From Streptomyces tuirus (GTDB lineage: Bacteria > Actinomycetota > Actinomycetes > Streptomycetales > Streptomycetaceae), in NCBI RefSeq assembly GCF_014701095.1, contig NZ_AP023439.1, positions 1,042,001 through 1,106,000 of the forward strand: a DNA stretch of 64,000 bases, given 5' to 3'. A program made the position numbers and the translations under genes. Of this stretch, positions 49,661-60,276 are shown one piece after another. Position 1 is the first letter of the stretch; every line of letters begins with the position of its first letter. A model generated the notes under the pieces. The model did no database searches. It saw nothing but the letters and a program-made list of their open reading frames with translations, and was not told the origin of the DNA.

Positions 49661-50164
49661 ATGTCCAGCGAATACGCCAAACAGCTCGGGGCCAAGCTCC
49701 GGGCGATCCGCACCCAGCAGGGCCTTTCCCTCCACGGTGTCGAGGAGAAGTCCCAGGGCCGCTGGAAGGCGGTCGTGGTCGGTTCGTACGAGCGCGGCGA
49801 CCGTGCCGTGACCGTGCAGCGTCTTGCCGAGCTGGCGGACTTCTACGGCGTTCCGGTGCAGGAGCTGCTTCCGGGCACCACCCCGGGCGGCGCCGCCGAG
49901 CCGCCGCCCAAGCTGGTCCTGGACCTGGAGCGGCTGGCCACGGTGCCGGCCGAGAAGGCGGGCCCTCTTCAGCGCTACGCGGCCACGATCCAGTCGCAGC
50001 GCGGTGACTACAACGGCAAGGTGCTGTCGATCCGCCAGGACGACCTGCGCACACTCGCCGTCATCTACGACCAGTCGCCGTCCGTCCTCACGGAGCAGCT
50101 GATCAGCTGGGGTGTCCTGGACGCGGACGCGCGCCGCGCGGTGGCGTCCCACGAGGAGGCCTGA
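49661..50164 (+). CDS. bldD: BldD, c-di-GMP-responsive developmental master regulator
   Basis: BldD with tetrameric cyclic di-GMP represses sporulation genes during vegetative growth. The 167-residue protein has an XRE-type helix-turn-helix (about residues 7-68, LGAKLRAIRTQQGLSLHGVE) and the C-terminal effector domain. The c-di-GMP motif is intact: R114-G-D116 and R125-Q-D-D128. I used ATG 49661 (MSSEYAKQLG), the known start, rather than the open frame to 49646. It is monocistronic, divergent from pyrR, and ends at a 21-bp hairpin. Confidence 0.98.
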   Translation: MSSEYAKQLGAKLRAIRTQQGLSLHGVEEKSQGRWKAVVVGSYERGDRAVTVQRLAELADFYGVPVQELLPGTTPGGAAEPPPKLVLDLERLATVPAEKAGPLQRYAATIQSQRGDYNGKVLSIRQDDLRTLAVIYDQSPSVLTEQLISWGVLDADARRAVASHEEA

Positions 50165-50191
50165 CCCGCTCCGCGGGCCCAGCAGAAACGT

Positions 50192-50237
50192 GCCGCCGGG
50201 GTGGCCGGAACCGTATGGTTCCGGCCACCCCGGCGGC
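50192..50237 (+). terminator. Terminator after bldD
   Basis: A perfect 21-bp stem (50192-50212 with 50217-50237) closes with the 4-base loop GTAT, 27 bases beyond the bldD stop. The 3-prime side runs into GTTGTG. It is among the longest uninterrupted stems in the window. Confidence 0.92.
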
Positions 50238-50295
50238 GTTGTGCGGCTGTGCAGGACCTCGGCGGGGCCCAGAAGGCCCGGGGACCTGGGAGAAC

Positions 50296-50335
50296 GCCCA
50301 AGGGCCCGCAGCGGTGACGCTGCGGGCCCTTGGGC
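50296..50335 (-). terminator. Terminator after nusB
   Basis: A perfect 18-bp stem (GCCCAAGGGCCCGCAGCG at 50296-50313 with its complement at 50318-50335) with loop GTGA on the plus strand lies 12 bases past the nusB stop. It closes the long minus-strand series. Confidence 0.9.
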
Positions 50336-50347
50336 ATGTGGTCCGTC

Positions 50348-50782
50348 TCAGACCTCGTCGCGGCGGAGCGAGGGCTTGAGTTCCTTGAGCCGGCCGAGCA
50401 GGCCGTTCACGAACGAGGGCGACTCGTCCGTGGAGAACTCCTTCGCCAGCTGCACCATCTCGTCGAGGACGACGGCGTCCGGCGTCCCGTCGACCCAGAT
50501 CAGCTCGTAGGCGCCGAGCCGCAGGATGTTGCGGTCGACGACGGGCATCCGGTCGAGGGTCCAGCCGACGGCGTACTGCGCGATCAGCTCGTCGATGCGC
50601 TTCGCGCGCTCCGCGTAGCCCTCGACCAGCTCCATCGTGTACTCGCTGACCGGCGGCTGCCGGGTGTCCGCCCGGGAGAGCCGGACCCAGTCCGCGAGGA
50701 CGGTCAGCACCTCGACGCCGCGCTGGTCCCCCTCGAAGAGGATCTGGAAGGCGCGCTTACGGGCCGTGTTGCGGGCAGCCAC
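50348..50782 (-). CDS. nusB: Transcription antitermination factor NusB
   Basis: NusB binds boxA RNA with S10 (NusE) in rRNA antitermination. The 144-residue all-helical protein has the family start ARNTARKRAFQILFEGDQRG (arginine-rich RNA-binding end) and the later VDRNILRLGAYELIWVDGTP and FVNGLLGRL segments. Start is GTG 50782, only 2 bases after the efp stop, so the two are co-transcribed in the usual efp-nusB pair. Confidence 0.97.
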   Translation of the reverse strand: MAARNTARKRAFQILFEGDQRGVEVLTVLADWVRLSRADTRQPPVSEYTMELVEGYAERAKRIDELIAQYAVGWTLDRMPVVDRNILRLGAYELIWVDGTPDAVVLDEMVQLAKEFSTDESPSFVNGLLGRLKELKPSLRRDEV

Positions 50783-50784
50783 GG

Positions 50785-51351
50785 TTAGCTGTTCACCCGG
50801 CCGAGGTAGTCGCTGGTGCGGGTGTCGACCTTGATCTTCTCACCGGTGGTGATGAAGAGCGGCACGTTGATCTGGTGGCCGGTCTCCAGGATGGCGGGCT
50901 TGGTGCCGCCGGTGGAGCGGTCGCCCTGGACGCCCGGCTCGGTCTCCTGGATGACGAGCTCGACGGCGGCCGGCAGCTCGACGAAGAGCACCTCGCCCTC
51001 GTGCTGCGCGACGGTGGCGGTGAAGCCCTCGATCAGGAAGTTCGCGGCATCGCCGACGGCCTTCTTGTCGACGTGCAGCTGGTCGTAGGTCTCCATGTCC
51101 ATGAAGACGAAGTACTCGCCGTCCATGTAGGAGAACTGCATGTCGCGCTTGTCGACGGTGGCCGTTTCGACCTTGACGCCGGCGTTGAAGGTCTTGTCGA
51201 CGACCTTGCCGGAGAGCACGTTCTTGAGCTTGGTGCGCACGAAGGCCGGGCCCTTGCCGGGCTTGACGTGCTGGAACTCGACGACGGACCAGAGCTGGCC
51301 GCCTTCGAGCTTGAGCACCATGCCGTTCTTGAGGTCGTTCGTGGAAGCCAC
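50785..51351 (-). CDS. efp: Translation elongation factor P
   Basis: EF-P relieves ribosome stalling at polyproline. The 188-residue protein has three OB-like domains. The tip loop reads KPGKGPAF with K33 inside a palindromic PGKGP; actinobacterial EF-P of this loop type is reported to work without lysine modification, and no modification enzyme genes are seen here. Start is GTG 51351 ([13 protein letters not shown]). It follows the M24 peptidase-like gene by 53 bases and precedes nusB. Confidence 0.97.
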   Translation of the reverse strand: MASTNDLKNGMVLKLEGGQLWSVVEFQHVKPGKGPAFVRTKLKNVLSGKVVDKTFNAGVKVETATVDKRDMQFSYMDGEYFVFMDMETYDQLHVDKKAVGDAANFLIEGFTATVAQHEGEVLFVELPAAVELVIQETEPGVQGDRSTGGTKPAILETGHQINVPLFITTGEKIKVDTRTSDYLGRVNS

Positions 51352-51404
51352 GGTTGCGGAATCTCCTGGACTGACGTACGACCCCGGGGCACGCGCCTGC
51401 CTGG

Positions 51405-52520
51405 CTACAGGGCGAGCAGCTCCTTGGTCGTGATGGTGAGTAGCTCGGGTCCGCCGTCCGCCTCGGGGCGGACGACGAGCGTGTCATCGATCCGGACACC
51501 GCCCCGGCCCGGGAGGTGGACCCCCGGTTCGACGGTGACTGGCACGCAAGCGTCCAGTTTACCCATGGCCGCAGGACTCAATTGAGGGTCCTCGTCGATT
51601 TCGAGCCCTACGCCGTGTCCGGTCAGGACCGTCAGTCCCTCCGTGTACCCCGCGGAGTCGAGCACCTGACGGGCCGCGCGGTCGACGTCCCGGCAGGCGG
51701 CGCCGGGTACCAGGCTCTCACGCCCGGCCCGCTGGGCCGCGAAGACCAGGTCGTACAGCTCGATCTGCCAGTCCGCCGGAGCCGTGCCGATGACGAACGT
51801 GCGGCCGATCTCGCAGCGATAGCCGCGGTAGGTCGCGCCGAGGCAGACGGAGAGGAAGTCGCCCTCCTCGACCCGGCGGTCGGTGGGCCGGTGGCCGGGG
51901 CGGCCGGCGTTCGGCCCGGCGCCGACGGACGTCGGGAAGGCCGGCCCGTCCGCCCCGTGGTCCACGAGCCGTCTTTCGAGTTCCAGGGCGAGGTGACGCT
52001 CGGTGCGGCCGACCAGGATCGACTCCAGCAGTTCGCCGAGGGCCTGGTCGGCGATCTCGGCGCCGATGCGCAGGCAGGAGATCTCCTCCTCGTCCTTGAC
52101 GACCCTGAGCTGCTCGACGGCGCTGCCGAGGCCCGCCAGGCGCAGCCCGGGGGCGACCGAGCCGAGGGCGCGGTGCCGGGCCACGGTGAGGTGGTGCTCC
52201 TCCACGGCGAGGGAGTCGGCGCCCTGATCCGCGGCGAGGCCGGCGGCCGCGACGGCCGGGTCACCACCGCCGACTCCGGGCAGGGTCTGGACGCGCAGGG
52301 CCTCGTCGAGGCGCTCCTGCGTGGGACGGTCGGCCGCCGCTCCGGCACTGACCAGGAGGTCGTGCTCCTCGGTCCTGCCCAGCAGCAGAACGGCGCCCTG
52401 CGGGGCGGCGCCCGCGAGGTAGCGCACATTGGCGGGGCGGGAGACCAGCGCCGCCGCGCTGCCGCCCGCGTTGCAGTATTCCCTCAGACGCGTCCGGCGG
52501 GCCGCGTACACCTCTGACAT
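51405..52520 (-). CDS. M24B Xaa-Pro peptidase-like protein with substituted metal ligands
   Basis: This 371-residue protein has a creatinase-like N-domain (about 1-130) and a pita-bread M24 domain (about 135-371), like prolidase PepQ. In the family the di-metal centre uses Asp, Asp, His, Glu, Glu. Here the aligned residues are C226 ([11 protein letters not shown]), E237 (CEIGRTF), H302 (GHGVGLEI), E331 (TVEPGVH) and D345 ([10 protein letters not shown]), so three of five differ. It may have altered metal use or be a binding pseudo-enzyme. The location next to efp is conserved for pepQ-like genes in many bacteria. Confidence 0.85.
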   Translation of the reverse strand: MSEVYAARRTRLREYCNAGGSAAALVSRPANVRYLAGAAPQGAVLLLGRTEEHDLLVSAGAAADRPTQERLDEALRVQTLPGVGGGDPAVAAAGLAADQGADSLAVEEHHLTVARHRALGSVAPGLRLAGLGSAVEQLRVVKDEEEISCLRIGAEIADQALGELLESILVGRTERHLALELERRLVDHGADGPAFPTSVGAGPNAGRPGHRPTDRRVEEGDFLSVCLGATYRGYRCEIGRTFVIGTAPADWQIELYDLVFAAQRAGRESLVPGAACRDVDRAARQVLDSAGYTEGLTVLTGHGVGLEIDEDPQLSPAAMGKLDACVPVTVEPGVHLPGRGGVRIDDTLVVRPEADGGPELLTITTKELLAL

Positions 52521-52653
52521 GACCCGAGCGTATGAGCTCCGCCGGTTTTGCGCCGGTTGAGGGCGGCTGAGTGGGCGGTGCCCTGGATGTCCGGGTGGGC
52601 AGGGGTGTCGCCCGGGGTTGTATGACGTCCGCGCGTGCGTGGGGGCTCGGCGC

Positions 52654-52680
52654 GCAGTTCCCCGCGCCCCCTTGGGGCGC
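52654..52680 (-). terminator. Terminator and Streptomyces repeat core after the P-loop gene
   Basis: GCGCCCC (52664-52670) and GGGGCGC (52674-52680) form a 7-bp stem with a 3-base loop, 14 bases beyond the P-loop gene stop. The preceding GCAGTTCCCCGCGCCCC is a piece of a dispersed Streptomyces intergenic repeat, related to that at 26981-27027. The 174-base gap holds no gene. Confidence 0.55.
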
Positions 52681-52694
52681 GTACTAAGGGGTGC

Positions 52695-53552
52695 TCACCA
52701 CTGGGGTGGGCTGGCGATGGACCTGGCCAGGACGTCGTCGAGAACCCTCGCCGTCTCCGGGACGCCCAACTGCGAGTTGTCGATGATCGGCAGGCCGGAG
52801 CCGTACCAGCCGGCCATGCGGCCGTGGATGCGGGCGACCTCCTCGTCGGACAGCCGTCGGTTGCCCGAGCGCTCCGCGTTGCGTTCCAGGACGATCTCCA
52901 GGCCCGGCAGGAGCACGACCGGCAGCAGGCCCGGCCCCACATGACGCTTCCAGCCGCCGAGGCCCACGACCGGGCGGTCGGGGAAGACCGCGTCGTCGAG
53001 GATGCACGAGATGCCGTTCGCCAGGAAGTTGCGCGCGGCGAAGCCGCAGGTGCGGCGGGCCAGGCGGTACTGCGCCTCGGAGTTGTCGTTCCACCCGGAC
53101 TGGGGGTCGGCGAAGCCGGAGCGGACCCACTCGCGTACGTCGTCGAGGCTGATGTGGGCCGTGGGGACCCGGCGGTGGTCCGCCCAGTACTTGGCGACGC
53201 TGGTCTTGCCGGCACCCGCGGGGCCGATGAGCAGCACCGCGAGCGTCGTGCCGGCGAGGTCGGGGACGGTCGCGGCGGGCGGGGCCATCGGCATGGCGAC
53301 CGGGCCGCCGGGCGGTAGCGGCACGTGCCCGGTGGTCTCCGGCGTGGGCGGGGCGGAAGCCGGTCCCGGTCCCGGTCCGGGCGGGGGCGCCGGATATCCG
53401 GGCGCCGGGGGCGGTGGGGGCACGGGCACGGGGCCCTGGTGCGCGCCCGCGTGCTGCGGGCCCGGGTGATGTGCGGCCGGCGACCAGCCCGTGGCCGGTC
53501 CGTGCCCCGGCTGATGGGGCGGCGGCAGCGGAGAACCCACTGCGTGCTGCAT
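52695..53552 (-). CDS. P-loop ATPase/kinase-like protein with proline-rich N-terminus
   Basis: This 285-residue protein starts with about 95 residues of Pro/Gly/His-rich, presumably disordered sequence. A single P-loop domain of the zeta-toxin/polynucleotide-kinase kind follows. Walker A is GPAGAGKTSVA (110-120); other pieces are HISLDDVREWVRSGFAD, a helical ARRTCGFAARNFLANG and CILDDAVFPDRP. This resembles small-molecule or nucleic-acid kinases, but the substrate is unknown. ATG 53552 is chosen; the frame is open much further. It lies between aroB and the M24 gene with its own flanking hairpins, so it may be a separate unit. Confidence 0.78.
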   Translation of the reverse strand: MQHAVGSPLPPPHQPGHGPATGWSPAAHHPGPQHAGAHQGPVPVPPPPPAPGYPAPPPGPGPGPASAPPTPETTGHVPLPPGGPVAMPMAPPAATVPDLAGTTLAVLLIGPAGAGKTSVAKYWADHRRVPTAHISLDDVREWVRSGFADPQSGWNDNSEAQYRLARRTCGFAARNFLANGISCILDDAVFPDRPVVGLGGWKRHVGPGLLPVVLLPGLEIVLERNAERSGNRRLSDEEVARIHGRMAGWYGSGLPIIDNSQLGVPETARVLDDVLARSIASPPQW

Positions 53553-53623
53553 CCGGTGCCACTCCGTCTCGTACAGGCGATGGGCGCTGACAGCGGGGCG
53601 GAACCCGCTTGCTACCGAACGGT

Positions 53624-53663
53624 ACCGCCCCCGGTCGTCGATGTGTGAACGGCCGGGGGCGGT
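53624..53663 (-). terminator. Terminator after aroB
   Basis: An 11-bp stem (ACCGCCCCCGG at 53624-53634, CCGGGGGCGGT at 53653-53663) with an 18-base loop lies 53 bases past the aroB stop and ends the aroC-aroK-aroB transcript. Confidence 0.75.
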
Positions 53664-53716
53664 CCGAAGTGCCCGGCCCCGTAAGGCGATTTCGGGCGGA
53701 AGGCGCGCCGGAGGAC

Positions 53717-56501
<2,785 letters not shown>

Positions 56502-56642
56502 CGGTGCTCCTCAGTGCTCGCGCTCTGGTACTGCCCTGCGTACGCGCCTCGTCGCGTACGGCGACGGCGGGCCCGGGTGCGCGGCCCGGTCCGCCACCTC
56601 CGATCCTCCCACGCCGGGGCCGCTCGCCCGGCGGCCGGTCCA

Positions 56643-57059
56643 TCAAGCGGACGCGTTCGCGGACGGGCCGTCGCCCTGACGCTGCTGCGGCGCGTACGCC
56701 CCGAGGAAGTCGGCACCGCTCGGCTGCTGTGCGGGCTCGGCCTGCCGCTGCGGGGCGTACGCCCCCAGGTGGTCGGCCCCGCTGCCCTGCTGCCGGTCGG
56801 GCTGTGTCTGCTGCGGCGCGTACTGGCCGAGGTAGTCCGCACCGCGCCCCTGCCCGTACTGGGCGGCGGCATGGACCGGCTGCCCGGTGCGCACGGCGCG
56901 CCGGTGGGCGATCTTGCGCTTGATCTTGACGACCCAGGACGCCACCACCGCGAGCACGATCAGGGCGAGCACCGTGATCTGCACCCAGTCGGGCAGGAAT
57001 CCCAGGAGGGACTCGAATATCTGGGACTTGACGGATGCCTGAGGCAGGCCTGCGGACAT
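56643..57059 (-). CDS. Single-pass membrane protein with three-fold GADxLGxYAPQ repeat
   Basis: This 138-residue protein has an amphipathic start, one membrane helix (about 27-45, VQITVLALIVLAVVASWVV), a basic stretch (KIKRKIAHRRAVR) and a cytoplasmic tail. The tail has three copies of a unit near GAD-Y/H/F-LG-Q/A-YAPQ (about residues 73-83, 93-103 and 113-123), separated by Gln/Pro-rich linkers. No known domain is recognised. It lies between aroE and aroC in the direction of transcription. The regular repeat suggests a multivalent docking tail; that is inference. Confidence 0.8.
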   Translation of the reverse strand: MSAGLPQASVKSQIFESLLGFLPDWVQITVLALIVLAVVASWVVKIKRKIAHRRAVRTGQPVHAAAQYGQGRGADYLGQYAPQQTQPDRQQGSGADHLGAYAPQRQAEPAQQPSGADFLGAYAPQQRQGDGPSANASA

Positions 57060-57110
57060 GACGGACGTTCCCCTCCCCTGTTCCGCCCCCTGCGGAACCG
57101 AGAGCGGATC

Positions 57111-57938
57111 TTAGCGGGCCGCGAGAGCCCGCTCGCCCGCTTTTCGCATGGCGTCCAGGGGTGCCGGTGCCCGCCCCGTCATCTGCTCGACCTGGAGCAC
57201 CGCCTGGTGCACCAGCAGGTCGAGGCCGCTGACGACGGCACCGCCGTACGCCGACCAGCGGGCGGCGAGGTCGGTCGGCCAGGGGTCGTAGAGGACGTCG
57301 AAGAGGGCCGCCGGGCGCTCCGGCACGGACCGGGCGAGGGCGTCGGTGACACCGGCCGGCGTCGTGCTGATCACCAGGGGGGCGTGCAGGGCCTCCTCGG
57401 CGTCGGCCCAGTCGGCGATCCGGACGGCGACGTCGAGCCGCTCGGCCCACTGCCGCATCTCGGTGGCCCGGGCCTCGCTGCGCACGTACACGGCGATCTC
57501 GCCCGGGCAGATCCGGGACAGCGCGGCCAGCGCGGAGGAGGCGGTGGCACCCGCGCCGAGGACGGCGGCGGCGTCGACGTTGTCGATGCCGTGCTCACGC
57601 AGCGCGGCCACCATGCCGGGGATGTCGGTGTTGTCGCCGATCCGGCGACCGTCGTCGGTGCGGACGACGGTGTTGACGGCGTCGACCGAGGCGGCGGTCT
57701 CGCTGATCTCGTCGAGCAGCGGGATCACGGCCCGCTTCAGCGGCATGGTCAGCGAGAGCCCGGCCCACTCGGGGCCGAGCGTCTCGAAGAACGCGGGCAG
57801 ACCGGACTCGCCGACCTCGAACCTGTCGTACGTCCAGCCGGCCAGGCCCAACTCCTGGTAGGCGGTGCGGTGCAGGACCGGGGAGAGGGAGTGGGCGATC
57901 GGGGAGCCGAGTACGGCGGCCCGGCGTGGTGCGGCCAT
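57111..57938 (-). CDS. aroE: Shikimate dehydrogenase
   Basis: AroE reduces 3-dehydroshikimate to shikimate. The 275-residue protein has the substrate-binding start VLGSPIAHSLSPVLHRTAY, the catalytic lysine segment LTMPLKRAVIPLLDE, the DNTDIPG motif and an NADP loop VLGAGATASSALAAL. Its ATG lies 10 bases after the mltG stop, so it is co-transcribed with mltG and ruvX, apart from the aroCKB trio. Confidence 0.95.
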   Translation of the reverse strand: MAAPRRAAVLGSPIAHSLSPVLHRTAYQELGLAGWTYDRFEVGESGLPAFFETLGPEWAGLSLTMPLKRAVIPLLDEISETAASVDAVNTVVRTDDGRRIGDNTDIPGMVAALREHGIDNVDAAAVLGAGATASSALAALSRICPGEIAVYVRSEARATEMRQWAERLDVAVRIADWADAEEALHAPLVISTTPAGVTDALARSVPERPAALFDVLYDPWPTDLAARWSAYGGAVVSGLDLLVHQAVLQVEQMTGRAPAPLDAMRKAGERALAAR

Positions 57939-57948
57939 CAGGGTGTCC

Positions 57949-59673
57949 TCAGTTGTTCCGCGAGGCGTTGAACTGGTCGACCAGCTTCTGGTGTTCGGCG
58001 TTCGTCTTCGTGAACTTGCTGGTCTTGCCGTCGAGCGAGATGAAGTAGTACCAGCCGTCGTCCGTCGGCTTGAGGGCGCCCTTGATCGCGTCCTCGCCCG
58101 GGTTGTCGATCGGACCGGGCGGCAGGCCCTTGTGGAAGTACGTGTTGTACGGGTTGTCGTAGTTCCGCAGTTCGCTCAGGCTCAGGTCGATCTTGCTCTG
58201 GTTCTTGATGTAGTTGTAGGTGGAGTCGAACTCCAGCATGCCGTTGGTCTGCGGGTTGCCGGGCTTCATCCGGTTGTAGACGACCTCGGCCATCTTGCGG
58301 AAGTCGCTGTGGCTCGTGCCCTCGGCCTGGACCAGGCTTGCGATGGTGACCAGTTGCCACGGGTCCTCGAGTCCGAGGCTCGCGGCCTTCTTCTCGATGC
58401 CGAGCTTCTCGTACGTCGTGGTGGCCCTCTTGACCATCTGCTTCAGAACGTCCTCGGGCTTCTGCCCCTCGCTGACGCCGTAGCTGGAGGGGTAGAGGAA
58501 GCCTTCCAGCGGATCCTTGACGTTTGCGTGGTTCTGCGCCCAGGCAGGCAGACCGAGCTGCTTGTAGTCCTTCTTGGCCACGGCGGCAGTGGTGCCTTCC
58601 TTGACCTTGAGGCGCTTGTCGATGAGCCGGTAGATGTCGGCGTTGCGCCGGCCCTCGGCGATGATCAGGTTGTCGCGGCTCTTCGGACTGAGCATCAGTT
58701 CGACCGCGCTCGCGGCCGACATTTGCTTCTGCAGCGTGTACACGCCGTCCTGGATGCCCTTGCCGTTCGGGTTGTCCTCCTGGGCGGCGACGAACGCGTC
58801 GACGCTCTTGACGACCCCCGCGCTCTTCAGCACCTGGCCGATCTTGTAGCCGAGGGCTCCCTCGGGGATCTCGACGGACACCTGCTGCCCGTTTCCGTCA
58901 CCCGCGAAGTCCGGGGCGTCGCCGAAACGATCCTGGTAGAACTGGTAGCCGAAGTAGCTGACGCCTGCCAGGCCGCCGCCGAGGATCACGACGACCAGCA
59001 GACAGGCCATGCCGTTGCGGCGCTTCTTCGGTTTGCCGCCGCCGCGCCCCCGCTTGTCCTCGCGCCCGCGGCGCTCCCCCGGGTCGTCGTCGTCATCGTC
59101 GTCGCCCGCGAAGAAGGCGTGCTCGCCCTGATCGGGGCCGGGATCCCAGTCGGTCACCGGTTCCTGGGCGGGCTCCTGAGCGGGCGGGACCCCTCGCCGG
59201 CCGGGCGGCTCCGGGGGCGGATACGCGTCGGGGGTGCCGTAGTAGTCCTGCTGGCCCCCGCCGTACGCCCCGGTCTGCTGCCCGTACGGGTCCGACGGGT
59301 CGCCGGGGTAGGAGACCTGCTGGTGCGGGTCGTTCACCCAGCCGCCGGTGTCGTACTGCTGCTGGTGGTAGCCCTGAGCCTGCTGGTGTCCGGGGTCCTG
59401 CCGGCCGGGGTACTGCTGATGGCCGTGGGCCTGTGCCGCGTAGTGCTGGTCGTACGGGTACTGCTGCTGCGCCTGACCGTATCCGGCCTGGTCACCCGTG
59501 CCCCAGTCGCCGTACTGCGGCTGCTGCGGCTGCTCTGGATAGTGCTGCGGCTGGCCGCCGTAGGGGGGCTGCTGACCCTGATGGGCCTGCTGCCCGCCCC
59601 ATCCGCCGTCCCCGTACAACGGGTCCTCCGGATGCCACGGTTCGGAGCCTTGGCCCCGGCCATACTCAGTCAT
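57949..59673 (-). CDS. mltG: Endolytic murein transglycosylase MltG with long disordered cytoplasmic region
   Basis: MltG (YceG) cleaves nascent peptidoglycan strands at the membrane. In this 574-residue protein the first 220 residues are Gln/Tyr/Gly-rich and disordered, followed by seven consecutive aspartates (191-197) and a basic patch (201-219). One membrane helix comes next (about 221-243), then the extracytoplasmic YceG domain (about 260-574) with the catalytic glutamate in ASLVQAEGTSHSD and the HKGLPPGPIDNPG motif. ATG 59673 (MTEYGRGQGSEP) is used. The long tail is typical in kind for actinobacteria and may contact division or growth proteins. Confidence 0.92.
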   Translation of the reverse strand: MTEYGRGQGSEPWHPEDPLYGDGGWGGQQAHQGQQPPYGGQPQHYPEQPQQPQYGDWGTGDQAGYGQAQQQYPYDQHYAAQAHGHQQYPGRQDPGHQQAQGYHQQQYDTGGWVNDPHQQVSYPGDPSDPYGQQTGAYGGGQQDYYGTPDAYPPPEPPGRRGVPPAQEPAQEPVTDWDPGPDQGEHAFFAGDDDDDDDPGERRGREDKRGRGGGKPKKRRNGMACLLVVVILGGGLAGVSYFGYQFYQDRFGDAPDFAGDGNGQQVSVEIPEGALGYKIGQVLKSAGVVKSVDAFVAAQEDNPNGKGIQDGVYTLQKQMSAASAVELMLSPKSRDNLIIAEGRRNADIYRLIDKRLKVKEGTTAAVAKKDYKQLGLPAWAQNHANVKDPLEGFLYPSSYGVSEGQKPEDVLKQMVKRATTTYEKLGIEKKAASLGLEDPWQLVTIASLVQAEGTSHSDFRKMAEVVYNRMKPGNPQTNGMLEFDSTYNYIKNQSKIDLSLSELRNYDNPYNTYFHKGLPPGPIDNPGEDAIKGALKPTDDGWYYFISLDGKTSKFTKTNAEHQKLVDQFNASRNN

Positions 59674-59794
59674 CGATCCCCTAGAGCCGCGAGGCGGCGG
59701 TCGCGCGGCTTCCGGCCCGGCTCCCGTCCCGCCTCTTGCTGTGCGGTGGCTGTTCGAATGCCGCCGCATCGCGCGGAACGTTACCGTATCGCGA

Positions 59795-60259
59795 TCAGAT
59801 GACCACTTCGACGCCTTCGCCGGGTGCTTTACCTGACACCCGTTCGGATTCGAGGGCTTGTTGCAGGATGACCACGGCCGCCGCCTGGTCGATGACGGAC
59901 CGGCCCTTCTTGGATTTCACGCCCGAGGCGCGCAGTCCCTGGCTGGCCGTGACCGTCGTCATGCGCTCGTCGACGAGCCTCACCGGAACCGGTGAGATCA
60001 TGCGGGCCAGGTCCTGGGTGAAGCCCCGGACCTTGACCGCGGCCGGGCCCTCGCCCCCCTTGAGGGAGCGCGGGAGACCGACCACGACCTCGAGGGGCTC
60101 GTACTCCTCGACGAGTTGCTTCAACCGTCTCTGAGCTGCCGGGATGTCACGCCCCGGGACCGTCTCCACCGGGGTGGCGAGGATCCCGTCGGGGTCGCAC
60201 GAGGCGACCCCGATGCGGGCGTCCCCGACGTCGATCGCGAGTCGACGTCCTCTGCGCAT
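59795..60259 (-). CDS. ruvX: RuvX/YqgF, RNase H-fold nuclease-like protein
   Basis: YqgF proteins take part in 16S rRNA maturation and are also described as Holliday-junction resolvase-like. The 154-residue protein has an RNase H fold with LAIDVGDARIGVASCD at the start, VVVGLPRSLKG, and the acidic VRLVDERMTTVTA with a late DQAAAVVILQQAL. It lies 17 bases after alaS, a conserved alaS-ruvX-mltG order in many bacteria. Confidence 0.95.
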   Translation of the reverse strand: MRRGRRLAIDVGDARIGVASCDPDGILATPVETVPGRDIPAAQRRLKQLVEEYEPLEVVVGLPRSLKGGEGPAAVKVRGFTQDLARMISPVPVRLVDERMTTVTASQGLRASGVKSKKGRSVIDQAAAVVILQQALESERVSGKAPGEGVEVVI

Positions 60260-60276
60260 GCTGTCCGACCCGTCTC

